Shown: positions 1 to 9,749 of the stretch, piece after piece
Layout of the letters: each line of letters opens with the position of its first letter
Numbering within the stretch: the first letter of the stretch is position 1
Assembly: GCA_963995525.1 (NCBI GenBank)
Contig: OZ023207.1
Span: forward strand, 34,920,792-34,984,791
From: Escarpia spicata
Taxonomy: Eukaryota > Annelida > Polychaeta > Sabellida > Siboglinidae
Direction: 5' to 3'
Length of the DNA: 64,000 bases
Translations under genes and position numbers: made by a program
The notes under the pieces: generated by a model
Seen by the model: only the letters and a program-made list of their open reading frames with translations
Database searches by the model: none
What the model was told of the DNA's origin: nothing

Positions 1-1
1 T

Positions 2-64
2 GACGAGGATGTGTCAGATGAGAGTCAGCATGTCATTGATGAGTTTCACGAGGATCAAGAGTAA
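2..64 (+). CDS. Possible carboxyl-terminal end of an acidic host protein (partial, 5-prime end outside window)
   Basis: An open frame enters from the left edge and gives 20 residues before a TAA at 62-64. Ten of the 20 residues are Asp or Glu, with a start like DEDVSDES and an end like EFHEDQE. Acidic tails of this kind are common in nuclear and chaperone-type proteins, but no family can be named from 20 residues. An AATAAA lies about 285 bases downstream with no competing gene between, which fits a last exon and its 3-prime untranslated region. It could also be a chance open frame, because it is very short and its upstream part is not visible. Confidence 0.35.
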   Translation, partial: DEDVSDESQHVIDEFHEDQE

Positions 65-349
65 TTGTGCCATAATGTTACATAACACACAGAGAAGGCG
101 TTTTGATACTATTGATATGTTTTGTATAATTGTTTCCAGTTGATCATCTAATAGTTGTACTCTACTTGGATAGTGTTAGTTACAGTTACCTGAGGCGTTC
201 TATCATGAAGTTGAAATAATATGTTCAAGTCTGCCAGTAATTTGAAACTTATTCTTGATACGTAGGTTTTCTGAAACAGTCACAAGTCACGGTCATTGAC
301 ATTACATGTTAACTGACAAAGGCTAAGGAGTTCATAGTGGATTGTAATT

Positions 350-355
350 AATAAA
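350..355 (+). promoter_or_regulatory. Candidate polyadenylation signal AATAAA
   Basis: A canonical AATAAA hexamer sits downstream of the acidic reading frame that stops at 62-64. It would give a 3-prime untranslated region of about 300 bases. AATAAA is frequent by chance in AT-rich DNA, so it only gains weight from the upstream stop codon. Confidence 0.25.
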
Positions 356-599
356 TATACTGTTCATTTCATATTTCAGTTTCAATTTGAATAATTTTAT
401 AAACAAACAAATACCAACAATAGTTGTTGGCTTCAGGTATTTAGCCTTCAAACATTCATTTCGCAGAACATACAATCATTTGGCAGCATAGTGATTCCTC
501 AAATCGTCACGAGCACACCGGAATCGGAATCTCTGACCACGAAAACCATATATCATCGGGTCTGTCACCTAGGTCCAAAATTATGCCACGTTTAAGGAT

Positions 600-870
600 T
601 TTAAAGATTTTTGCATTTTGGCAGTCGTTGTGGCAGCCATATTGGATTTTTTGGTAATATGAACTCAACCAATCTTGATGAAATCCTCAGAAACAGATTT
701 CGTACCTCCAAAAACCTATGTCTAGATCCGAAGATCACTTTCCTAAGACAATTTGTTCAGAAGTTATGCCATTTATTTTCGGCGGCCGTCTTGTCGGCCA
801 TCGTGGATTTTGAAAAAAGCAAGCGGTGTAGAGTCCACTCCCAGTTGATTTTGTTACTAGATGACATGGA
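600..870. repeat. Probable old dispersed repeat
   Basis: Two related phrases, GGCAGCCATATTGGATTTT at 632-650 and a longer GGCGGCC...GGCCATCGTGGATTTT version around 781-811, bracket this stretch. Such GGCCATxTTGGATTTT phrases recur in dispersed repeats of many animal genomes. A short open frame covers the stretch but has no recognisable protein content. The call rests on resemblance only, and the ends are not defined. Confidence 0.3.
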
Positions 871-879
871 CTAACCAAA

Positions 880-2060
880 AATGCAAAGAAATAATTTTAA
901 GGGGGCATTGCAAAGTGTTCTGGTTGAGCCACTGGACTATTGTCGAAATCTTCATCAGCCATTTCAGCGTTCTACTTGAAATGGATGTCTTCTTCCTACG
1001 TCAATAGCCAACGAGTGGCGCTATCTTATTCTTTAGCATGGAACTTTAATAAATTTAGGTATGCATATGTATTGCATCATTTAATTTATCATTTATCAGA
1101 AGTTAACTTCATGAAGGCATGTCAAGCAAGTCCCGCAGTCGAAATTTGGATCGCAACGAAAAAGATGAAGAACCGCTGACATGACCGTTCACGGTATGGT
1201 CTCAAGTTGTGGTCAAACGTACATGCGAAACATATCTTGTTTGTCTGGATGTTGCTACGCCAACGACGCTCCAGCATATATGTCCGTGCATGACATCAAC
1301 GTACATCATAATGTTCAAGGTTCATACCGCTATTGCTGGCGCAGCTTAGCTGACATAGCCACAACTGACAACACAGCCACCACCAATGATATAACCACCA
1401 CTGATGTCACACAAAACGATTTTATTGACGATCCTGCCACAGTTCACCTCACACATGAAAGATAATCAAATACGCATAAAATGTGATGTATATAGACGAT
1501 GATTTCATCGCTGCCAAGCGTGATAACAAATAATACTCCGAGAAGGTAAAGGACACGTGAGGGAGAGCAGGTATGGAAAGCTGGATGTAAAGAATGGGAA
1601 ATGCTACGCCAAATAAAATCACCAACCTCTGTCGGCAGTGTGTGAGACAGTCTAGTAAAGACAAAAACAAATTCTGGTTGGCTATGATATATTTGAACAG
1701 TAATTGTTGATATTATGGAGGCGCCAATTGTATTAAATTATAACGTTTGTGGCAAAACGGCATAGACAACATATTGTTATTAATAAGTGGTCAATGATAA
1801 TTTAATTTCACGATTACACCATGCACATGTACCGCCTCTTTTGCAAGAAATAGGTCAGTGCGAAGGGCGAAAGGCATACGTTGTTGTAACTGTTGTGCCA
1901 AGATTTATTTCAAAAATGTCATTGTAAACTTGTATCATCTGAAATTTTATGATGCATGACGCGAAAGAAATGCAAATAAATATGATCAATTTAAACAACC
2001 AGAACGCTATTAAACCGTACGTTGACAACTGCTGAATTTACACTTAGCAACACTTATTTA
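880..2060. other. Intergenic, no supported gene
   Basis: AT-rich sequence with only short unconvincing open frames. The 1181-1465 frame is rich in Thr, Asp and Asn from a local repeat and has no domain. No RNA gene or repeat is clearly visible. Confidence 0.5.
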
Positions 2061-2069
2061 CACTTAAAT

Positions 2070-3130
2070 GCCAATTTGACCGCTCTGCTGTTAACATTGG
2101 GAGTCCAGTGTCCTGTCTAACTTGATCACTCCACCTCTTCCGTGGCTTTCCTCTATTTCTGTATCTTTTTAAGTCTTCTTTGAAAGTTATTTTAATGAGG
2201 TTTTCGTTTGGTATACGGCAGACATGTCCAAACTACCGGAATCTTCTGATCTGGCTATTTCGTAGGCTGTCTGCCTCAGTAACACCTCAGATAGACCACA
2301 GGTAATGCATCTCAAAATCTTCAAGAGACTGCGTGTTGTGCGATCCTAGTGTCCAGATTTCTGCACCATAGATTGCTATAGGCAGTACAAGGGCCCCATA
2401 TAGTCTGGCTTTCATTCTTATTGAGATATCTACCAAAAGCTGCTGATGCTAAAGCTATTCCCTGTCAATGTCTCTCTCTGTAGAAGGTGCCATGCTGCCT
2501 AGGAAGCAGAACTCTCTCACAGTCTCGAGTTCTTCATTTTCCAGGATGATATGCTTCTCTGATGAAGTGATTACTTTGCATTTGGAGAGGTTGATTTTCA
2601 CACCTCATTTGTTACAGGCAGCTTGAAGCTGTTAAGTTGCAAGTAGTAGTTTCTCGAACATGACAGATATTGATGTTGTGTCGTCAGCATACCTGATGTC
2701 AAAACTGAGGTATGTATCTAGTTTGAACTCTTTAGATAGGCTCTTCAAGTCAGCCATAACGAACTTGAGGAAAAAGCTGAAGAGGATAGGTGATATCAGA
2801 TAACCGTGCCTCACTCTTATTTCAACTTTGAACCAATCTGACCACTGACCGTTGATGATAATAGCACATTCGATACTCTCATACAAGGCCTCTTTCAGCG
2901 GTGTCATTTTGGGGTCCACCTCATCAATCTCTGCATCTTCCATAATGCATCCATCCAAATGGTGTCAAATGCGGCATTGAAGTCGACAAAATTGAAATGT
3001 TGTGGGATCTGATGTTCATTTGGCTTTTCTGTGATCTGGCACATTATGAAGGTAGCATCTATCGTTCCCCTGTTACTCCTGAATCCAAATTGCTTTTTGG
3101 GCAGGTGTTTACCAATGGTGTCTTCTATTC
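2070..3130 (-). mobile_element. Non-LTR retrotransposon remnant (reverse transcriptase and carboxyl-terminal region)
   Basis: Read on the minus strand, the order is that of a LINE ORF2. An early reverse-transcriptase block with QFGFRSNRGTIDATFIM lies near 3060-3110. Motif A follows as FVDFNAAFDTIW just below 3000. Motif B has the degenerate form RVRHGYLISPILF, where the family usually has RQG. Motif C, RYADDTTS, is intact, with YADD at 2680-2691. Further along come a thumb-like region, a GHVCR-type phrase and a basic stretch near the end (about 2130-2160). Several frameshifts and stops break the frame, so the longest open piece is 108 residues (2632-2958). No amino-terminal endonuclease is seen, which fits 5-prime truncation. 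The clade is not certain; it differs clearly from the CR1/L2-like fragments nearby. Confidence 0.8.
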
Positions 3131-3439
3131 AAATGGCTGTCTATGGATTCAACGTGCCAGAAAACCCTCAAAAATGCGCAATGATTAATATTACCGAGAC
3201 ATGCGATGTTGGAAAACGGATGGTCTATGTGTTTCGCGTGGTATCACACGAATCGGACATGTAACGTCAAATCACTCTCTCTGGCAGGAATAACCATTTT
3301 AAAGTGTCCAACGTTTGTCTTGAAATTGTTAATATGTCTACTGTATGATATTAAAATGTCAAAACAATATATGAAAGTCGCCAAATCGACAATATGTCCA
3401 GGTTTCGTGAGAATCGACCATATAGTGTGGGCCCTCGTG

Positions 3440-3890
3440 TAATTTCGTGCAGAATGGTTGTTGAAAGAAAACTTTCACTTGATTATTAATATGTATGTTA
3501 TAAAGTGGTATGGCATATCTGGCACAGTTGTGACCTGGTTTTATTCATATCTAACCAATATACATCAATCTATAAAGATAGATAATTATTTTTCAACCCC
3601 ACTCCCCACTTCATGTGTCATTCCCAGGGTTCCCTTCTTGGGTTTTTCCTTTTCACTCTCACTCACACTACGCCACTCAGCTCTGTAATCCAAAGTCATA
3701 ACTTGGATCATCACCTTTATGCAGATGACACACAGGTCTACATTTCCTTGGCCACGCCCGATAAAAGTCACACCCTAAACCGACTCAAACATTACCTCCA
3801 AGATGGATGACCGACAGCAAATTAAAGTTAAATGCAGACAAAACTGAATTTCTCTTAATTGGTACACCGATGCAGCGAGGTAAACTAATA
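3440..3890 (+). mobile_element. CR1/L2-like LINE fragment (reverse transcriptase motifs B and C)
   Basis: The plus strand carries a short slice of a non-LTR reverse transcriptase. WYGISGTVVTWFYSYLTN lies at about 3500-3555. A degraded motif B follows, with SQGSLLG in place of a PQGSVLG-type loop. The motif C block is HHLYADDTQVYISL, with an intact YADD at 3718-3729. KLKLNADKTEFLLIG follows near 3820-3865. A stop or frame change between 3690 and 3810 breaks the frame. The slice has no endonuclease and no 3-prime tail. It lies next to, but in the opposite orientation from, the minus-strand element ending at about 3130, so they are separate insertions. Confidence 0.8.
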
Positions 3891-4104
3891 TTTTGAACTT
3901 AGCCCTGTTACATTTTATGTATAGTTATTCTAAAAAAGGAGAGGTTAATTTAATAACATTCACCGAATAAATGTGTGAGTTTAATTTAATTGAGACATTT
4001 GGAAATTAATTGTAATTTAATTAATTACGTATACCTCTATTCTTGACCACACTTTTATTCGAGAATGTGGCCAAGTACATTGACACAACAACTCCAAGAA
4101 AGAA

Positions 4105-4405
4105 TTACCCAACTTACGTTGGCCCAACGTTGGCTCAACATCTCCTGGGGGTGTGGTCCAACGTTGGTCCAATATTGATCCAATATCTGTAAGGGTGGTT
4201 GACCCAACGTTGGCTCAACACTGGTCAACGTTGTTGTAACATAATATGTAAATATCTAATTACGTGTATTAATTAGGTCAGTCGTTGAATCAATGGTGGA
4301 CCAACGTTAGCACATCAAACTCGGTTGTCTTAAAAAATATTTGCCCAACGCCAACGTTATGCCAAAGGTACCTTTGTTGGGTCAGTGTTGGGCCAACGTG
4401 GGATC
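4105..4405. repeat. Cluster of CCAACGTTGG palindromic repeats
   Basis: At least eight partial or complete copies of a CCAACGTTGG-type palindrome occur over about 300 bp (for example near 4112-4138, 4158-4172, 4202-4216, 4302-4310 and 4385-4400). They are mixed with related CCAATATTG and GCTCAAC phrases. Spacing is irregular, so this is not a simple tandem array. The pattern looks like the inside of a foldback or MITE-type repeat, but I could not define terminal inverted repeats or a target duplication. Confidence 0.6.
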
Positions 4406-4749
4406 CACTTCGTCACTTATCCGGCTATGTCTATGCTAACATGTAACGCATTCTATTAAAATCAATGTATCTAAGGGGTGTTTCAGAACACCACCCGATT
4501 TGTGTCGCTCTAAAATGTGCGTAAAACCATCCATTTGTATTATTAGCCATCGTACCATATTTCGCAAACACATTGTGCGCACGTGATCGGACCCTGTTAC
4601 TCTCCGGAAACAGTTGAAGCATTATTGTTTATGCACTCAGTTTTATCGTTTGTTTTCGAAACTTCGAGACATCACAGTGGCATGGCTAACAATCTCTTCC
4701 TTTCTCGTGTTGCTTCATTTGTGCTGGATTGTGACTCCTTCGTTGTAGG

Positions 4750-5560
4750 ATTTGTGTAGGTGTGCATACTGTCAACATATTCAGGAAAGGCCACCTATGG
4801 GAAATACACCTGCTCACCTCCATGCAGGACATCATATTATCATATGACATTGGCCACCAAACTGACATCATCGTTCTAGTCTTTAGCAAGGCCTTCGACA
4901 TAGTGTCCCTGAAATTGGCTGACACACATATTTTTGGGATATGGGGAGAGACCGGATAAAAGCACCAAACTTTTCCAACAGCTTCCATAAGTTGGTAGTT
5001 TTAACTTTTTGATCATAGTCAGCAATTATTTTGGTGGGACCATTATTGTTCAACTCCTATGAACAAAAATCTGTGGTTTTCCTACATTTCTCCATTGAAT
5101 ATGAATACAATCCGGGTAACGTCACCAAGCTTTTTTCTTTGCTTCCTTCCCAAATTCCTTTGATACAGTGCCCCTCAAGTTGAACCACCATATCCACTCT
5201 GGCTGACAAACTTCTTGACCAAACGCATCGTGAGAATGGACACAGAGGGTGAGGCCTCTACAGTAGAGTCCGGCGTCCTCCAGAGTAGAATGAATTACTG
5301 TTCCTACGTAAATTGCCGGACACTGTGGTGTCCATAGTACGGTGATTTCGGATGACTGGTTGTTATATATCGGGAGATCCTCCTCTCCTGTCAAAATTAC
5401 CTCACCCTACAATACGACCTAAAGAGCCCTAAGAAGTGGGCAGGAATTCGCTTCCACATGCGGCAGTGCAACGTCCTCCTCACCCAACCCAGATCGCACT
5501 TCTACTATAGCCTCGGAGGCACCATTATTCTCACTCCGATCAACTGCTTTCCCAAACATG
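4750..5560 (+). mobile_element. CR1-like LINE reverse transcriptase fragment
   Basis: The plus strand from about 4756 reads as a CR1-type reverse transcriptase. FRKGHLWEIHLLTSMQDI is followed by motif A as LVFSKAFDIVS (4875-4910), where the usual Asp of the DFSKAFD motif is Val. Beyond a frame change come a TNFLTKR block near 5205-5225, VESGVL in place of the VPQG loop near 5265, and a KKWAGI phrase near 5430-5445. The YADD/FADD motif is degraded beyond recognition. Frameshifts and stops are frequent. The fragment fades out around 5530-5560 with no tail. This is a long-dead copy. Confidence 0.75.
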
Positions 5561-6082
5561 TCTGGCTTTCATGTGTCCAGTAAATGCAGACCATGAAGAA
5601 ATCGTAAAACCTTTGTTGTTTTCTTCCACACCTGTCGAATCCCACTGCTAATGTTAAATAAACCTACAAGACAATATTGCCAAATCACACGGTTGACGAT
5701 ATTTTGTGAAAATGTGTTTTACAAAGATGTTGGTATTATTTAAACAATGAGGTATTCATGTTTACTACGACATCCAAATCGATCGTTCTAACACGTAACC
5801 GTTGTTTTCGCAATAATGACCAATGATATTGACATTGTATGTCTGTCTTGCATATATACACAAAGATATTTGGCAAACAATAGTGCTTCTTGGATATCCA
5901 TTAAAACAGATGTAACGAATGTTGTTTTGTTTGAGTAAAGTGTGAAAATGTGTAATGCAGAAATCATGCTATTATGTGGAGTTGAGTATTAGTCATGAAA
6001 GCAAGAATACGTCCATTCGGTTGTATGTTTTCTCCAAAGATACTAACAAAGTAAAAGTAAAGGTAAGTTATTACATAGCGCA
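5561..6082. other. Intergenic, nothing recognised
   Basis: AT-rich DNA without a convincing open frame, RNA gene or tandem repeat. An open frame beginning at 5955 runs on into the SINE and the 24-bp minisatellite and owes most of its length to them. Confidence 0.5.
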
Positions 6083-6382
6083 GTATCCAGTCCTCAGGAA
6101 TGCTCAAAGCGCTTTACACTTTACTCCCTGGCAGACCTTCAATCGAATACATTATCGACTTCTCTGGGAGTCATTCAGCCACGCTGCAATTAATGCGCGA
6201 AGACTATTCGTACACAAATGCCCACCGCTGTCTGTAGCGAAGTATTCATTCATACCGCTAAGAGAACTGAAGCAATGTAGAATAAACGAACTTGCCCAAA
6301 GTTCGACACCGCCGCACATAAATCAAACCCGGGTTCTCTCAGGCGAGAATCCGAAGCTCTTACTGCTGCGCTACTGCGCTCC
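6083..6382 (-). mobile_element. tRNA-derived SINE-like element
   Basis: On the minus strand the head resembles the 5-prime half of a tRNA. An A-box-like TAGCGCAGCAGT followed by AAGAGC corresponds to about 6358-6376. A B-box-like GGTTTGATTTA lies roughly 35 bases further on (about 6318-6330). The body, containing AAAGCGCTTTACACTTTACTC on the plus strand near 6106-6125, has diverged relatives at 18,785-18,910 and 20,775-20,925. The two RNA polymerase III promoter boxes and the repeated body support a SINE. The 3-prime end is not sharply defined. Confidence 0.5.
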
Positions 6383-6556
6383 ACGAATAACAGTACCGGT
6401 AGCTCCACGAGTAACAGTACCGGTAGATCCACGAGTAACAGTACCGGTAGCTCCACGAGTAACAGTACTGGTAGCTCCACGAGTAACAGTACTGGTAGCT
6501 CCACGAGTAACAGTACTGGTAGCTCCACGAGTAACAGTACTGGTAGCTCCACGAGT
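6381..6556. repeat. 24-bp minisatellite, about 7.3 copies
   Basis: Seven full units of 24 bp begin CCACGAGTAACAGTA and end with a CCGGTAGCT or CTGGTAGCT variant, plus a partial eighth. The first four units carry ACCGG or a close variant and the last four carry ACTGG, so the array grew directionally. Because 24 is divisible by three, all frames stay open, giving spurious repeats such as (APRVTVPV)n. It abuts the head of the SINE. Confidence 0.95.
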
Positions 6557-7184
6557 CATTCAGAAACATTAGAAACTGACATTTTGTGTATTTTTATAAC
6601 AAAATACTGTAGTTTGTTAGCAAAGGTGGAGGATGTTGTAATAAACATCACCAAAAAGTCTTAACATCCGGCGGATGCCACACACAATTGATTGTAGTGG
6701 TGTCCACAATAGTTTAGGCCTACGAACTACATCATGTTAACTAACTGAAAATAAAAGAAATGTTGGAGTTTGACAACATTTTTATTTTTTTGGTTTGATT
6801 TGTCCAGTTTGTCAACAAAAGCTTTGTCCAAATATGTCTTACATGACTTATGTATTTTGGAAAATAGATTGAGACAGGACTTCGGACAGTAGTTGCGTTG
6901 TATCTAACCATCAAACTGTGTGTGAATGGTGTGGTTTTTATGAGGTGTTGAGGCCGGCATCTTTACTGGTAAGTGTATTCCAACTTTCCCACTTGTGTGT
7001 GCTTTAGTTTGGAATTTAACCGACAATATTTACGATGTTTATTTATAGAAACAACTAACCTTCGCGCAGTAATTGCAATTACGTGGCATACTTCAATGAT
7101 TGTCCATACTGGCTACCTGTTTGTCTATTGCTTTACATAAATGTTTTTGCTATGGTAACATTGTAGTGTCTGAAATAACATAAG
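6557..7184. other. Intergenic, nothing recognised
   Basis: AT-rich sequence with no open frame above 60 codons that looks like protein and no visible tandem repeat. Confidence 0.5.
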
Positions 7185-8226
7185 TTAACAATGTCATAAT
7201 TTTCTTAGTTTTCAACCATCTTGCTCGCTGAGGTTTGGCTAATTGATTTTTTGGCGATATAGACGTATCGCCCGCCCGTGTCGTACGATATGTGACTACT
7301 ATTCAGGCCATCCTTAACGAGCCAGTAGACATTGATCAGTGGCGTATTGACCCAGGGGCACGGGTGATCAACTTATTTCCAGCAAGCGGATAATATAAAA
7401 TACAAGATACTGCTCTTCACTTGTGACAATCACAGTTTAAACGTGGCTGGTATTCAGTCTGCCAGTCAGGAACCACTTGTTGTAATACGGTTCCATTCGA
7501 AACGGAGTGTTATACTGTTCCTAGATTCGTAGAGTTTTGACAGAGTCATGATCAGTCTAATCTTGGTTGCCAACGCCCATGAGATATGTTTTCCGGGTGT
7601 CTTTAGTATTCAGTTCCTGTTCGGTCGAAAGACCGTCATCTCATGTTAGTTTTCTCTTCTTGCCCTTCTCCGCAAAACATTGGCAGCACACTATGGCGCT
7701 GAGGAGCAACAGCCCGCAACCCCCCGGTTGCCACGAAATGTAATCGAAACAGTCGGTAATAACAATGACAGTCTCCATTGTGGCACTCCAAAGCCTCCGC
7801 CGAGTTTCGATCTCCCGTTTGAATACGGTGGCCTTAATTTCTCCAATGTTAGAGCTGAACTTTCGAAAAGAGATAGGGTCTACTGTTTCAATTGTTCCAA
7901 ACAGTATTACAACAAGTGGTTCCTGGCTGACAGACTGAATACCAGCCACGTTTAAACTGTGATTGTCACGACTTACAAATGAAGAGCAGTATCTTGTATG
8001 TTATACGATGTTATCTGCTTGGTGGATATAAGTTGAACGTCGATTCGCCGCTACCAGACCCGGCGCCCGGGTCCCATTATACCCCATGTCTACTGGCTCG
8101 TTAAGGACGGCCTGAGTAGTAGCCACAGATCGTGCGACTCGGGCGGACAGTAATTCTACAACAAATCAATTAGCCAAACCTCAGCGAGCAAGATGGTTGA
8201 AAACTAAGAAAATTATGACATTGTTA
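7185..8226. repeat. Large inverted repeat (arms about 320-345 bp, spacer about 380 bp)
   Basis: The left arm, about 7185-7503, is repeated as its reverse complement at about 7883-8226. Landmarks match in order: AACAATGTCATAATTTTC with AAAATTATGACATTGTT at the outer ends, CTCGCTGAGGTTTGGCTAAT with its complement at about 8168-8190, GCTCGTTAAGGACGG at the right arm, GACAATCACAGTTTAAACG, and GGAACCACTTGTTGTAATAC near the inner ends. Divergence is moderate, with small indels. The outer end sequence also occurs singly at about 17,957-18,010, 18,617-18,680 and 20,610-20,665, so each arm belongs to a dispersed family. This may be a foldback-type element or two opposed insertions. No clear target duplication was found. 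Confidence 0.85.
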
Positions 8227-9252
8227 CTGTATTTTGTGTACGCATTGGTACACGAAAAGTATACTAGCCACAGTGACAATCATGGATGCTGCTATCATTG
8301 CAATATTGTATATAATAATAGTAATAATAGTAATGCTTATTTCAAACAAAAGTCCAGCTCATGACAGACGGATTGATTTAAAAGAAAAACACCAGCTCTC
8401 GAAACCACGGATGACATATTGAATGATTGGCATGGTTTTTGTTGGAATATAAAACATGCGAAATCTCACTTATGGTACTATCATGTTCCTTTTTCACTAG
8501 GTACATCTGGCTATACATTTTAAAGTTTAGTTTTAATGAAACGTTTAGATAACAGAAACTTATTGAAGCCGAATAAAATTCAATAATGAAACCATTTTGT
8601 TTACACCATAAATTCAGCTGCTATTTCCATAAGCAGTATAAATACAACATTCTACATCACATGAAGTAATGTACAATATTAAAATAGATTAGGCGGCTAT
8701 ATACTTTCCTATCTATGTAAGGTTTAATTGAATTTTAAACGTAACGAATATTTTAAAACACTGTTTTCAATCATCATTGGTGAATATAACTCAAAAAGAT
8801 CCCTAAAACATTTTGAATGTTGTGGAACATTTATGTATTATGAATTTTCAAAATTATTGTAACTCGGTCTGACTGAGCCCTAATATTTTTTAGCCGATAG
8901 TACTGCTGTGGATTAGAAGCATTTCTGCAAGGACCAACATTAAAACCAAGAAACGAAATATATTGGAACTCATATTGATGACCTGTGGTGTGCCCTAACT
9001 GTGACAAAACATCTGAGTTTATCAAAAAGATGCAACTTCAATCATACACAGATATTTTCATCTGTAATGCACTGCTTGTTATACGGAGCCAAGCCATAAC
9101 TAACGCTATCGTAATTATGCGACTATAATTTATATTCTTTTTTTCTCGAGTTTGACATTTTGAAATGGATTGGTAATTACGATTTTGTTGGCTCGATCTA
9201 TGGGTTACAGCAAAGAGACAAAAAAAATTAAATACCACTGTAACAGAGGCTC
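8227..9252. other. Intergenic, AT-rich, nothing recognised
   Basis: About 1 kb of AT-rich DNA. The first 100 bases (to about 8320) extend the similarity of the inverted-repeat right arm to 18,671-18,770 and 20,655-20,755. The remainder shows no gene or repeat that I can support. Confidence 0.5.
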
Positions 9253-9350
9253 GACAGACCCAGTCCCAGCTGACACCGACTGCAGCTGTCGGCGTCGGCG
9301 GCAGTTTTAATTCTATTTAATCGAAACGTTACTCGGCTGACGGCACTGGG
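9253..9350. repeat. Possible short MITE-like element
   Basis: A GC-rich block of about 100 bp begins with CCCAGTCCC and ends, read on the other strand, with CCCAGTGCC, giving a short imperfect terminal inverted repeat. Inside is a near-perfect 9-bp stem (GACACCGAC with GTCGGCGTC) around CTGCAG. Ends are approximate and no second copy is seen in the window. Confidence 0.3.
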
Positions 9351-9484
9351 AAGCAGGATAAATAAACAATGCATACGCTTCCTACACTAATAAAAACGTA
9401 GATGTCAATATGCATATGTCTACAAATTTCTTATTTACAATGCCGTTGCTTGAATTAACTCACCTCGGAATCTGACATGTTGAC

Positions 9485-9625
<141 letters not shown>

Positions 9626-9749
9626 CGTCAACGGTCTTTGCGTGGTTTACTGAGCGTCCATAAATATTCGTTATACTCGGGCCGCATAATTATCATGTTT
9701 TGATACAGTATATGTTGAATGTATATTAGCTTACAAAAAATCGCTTGAA

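Noticed and set aside
1181..1465. A 94-codon frame with a Thr/Asp-rich end.
   Set aside because: The end is a local imperfect repeat (ACCACCAATGATATAACC type), and no domain or splice context supports it.
5955..6572. A 205-codon open frame.
   Set aside because: Its end is the 24-bp minisatellite and its middle is the antisense of a SINE. Nothing in it resembles a protein domain.
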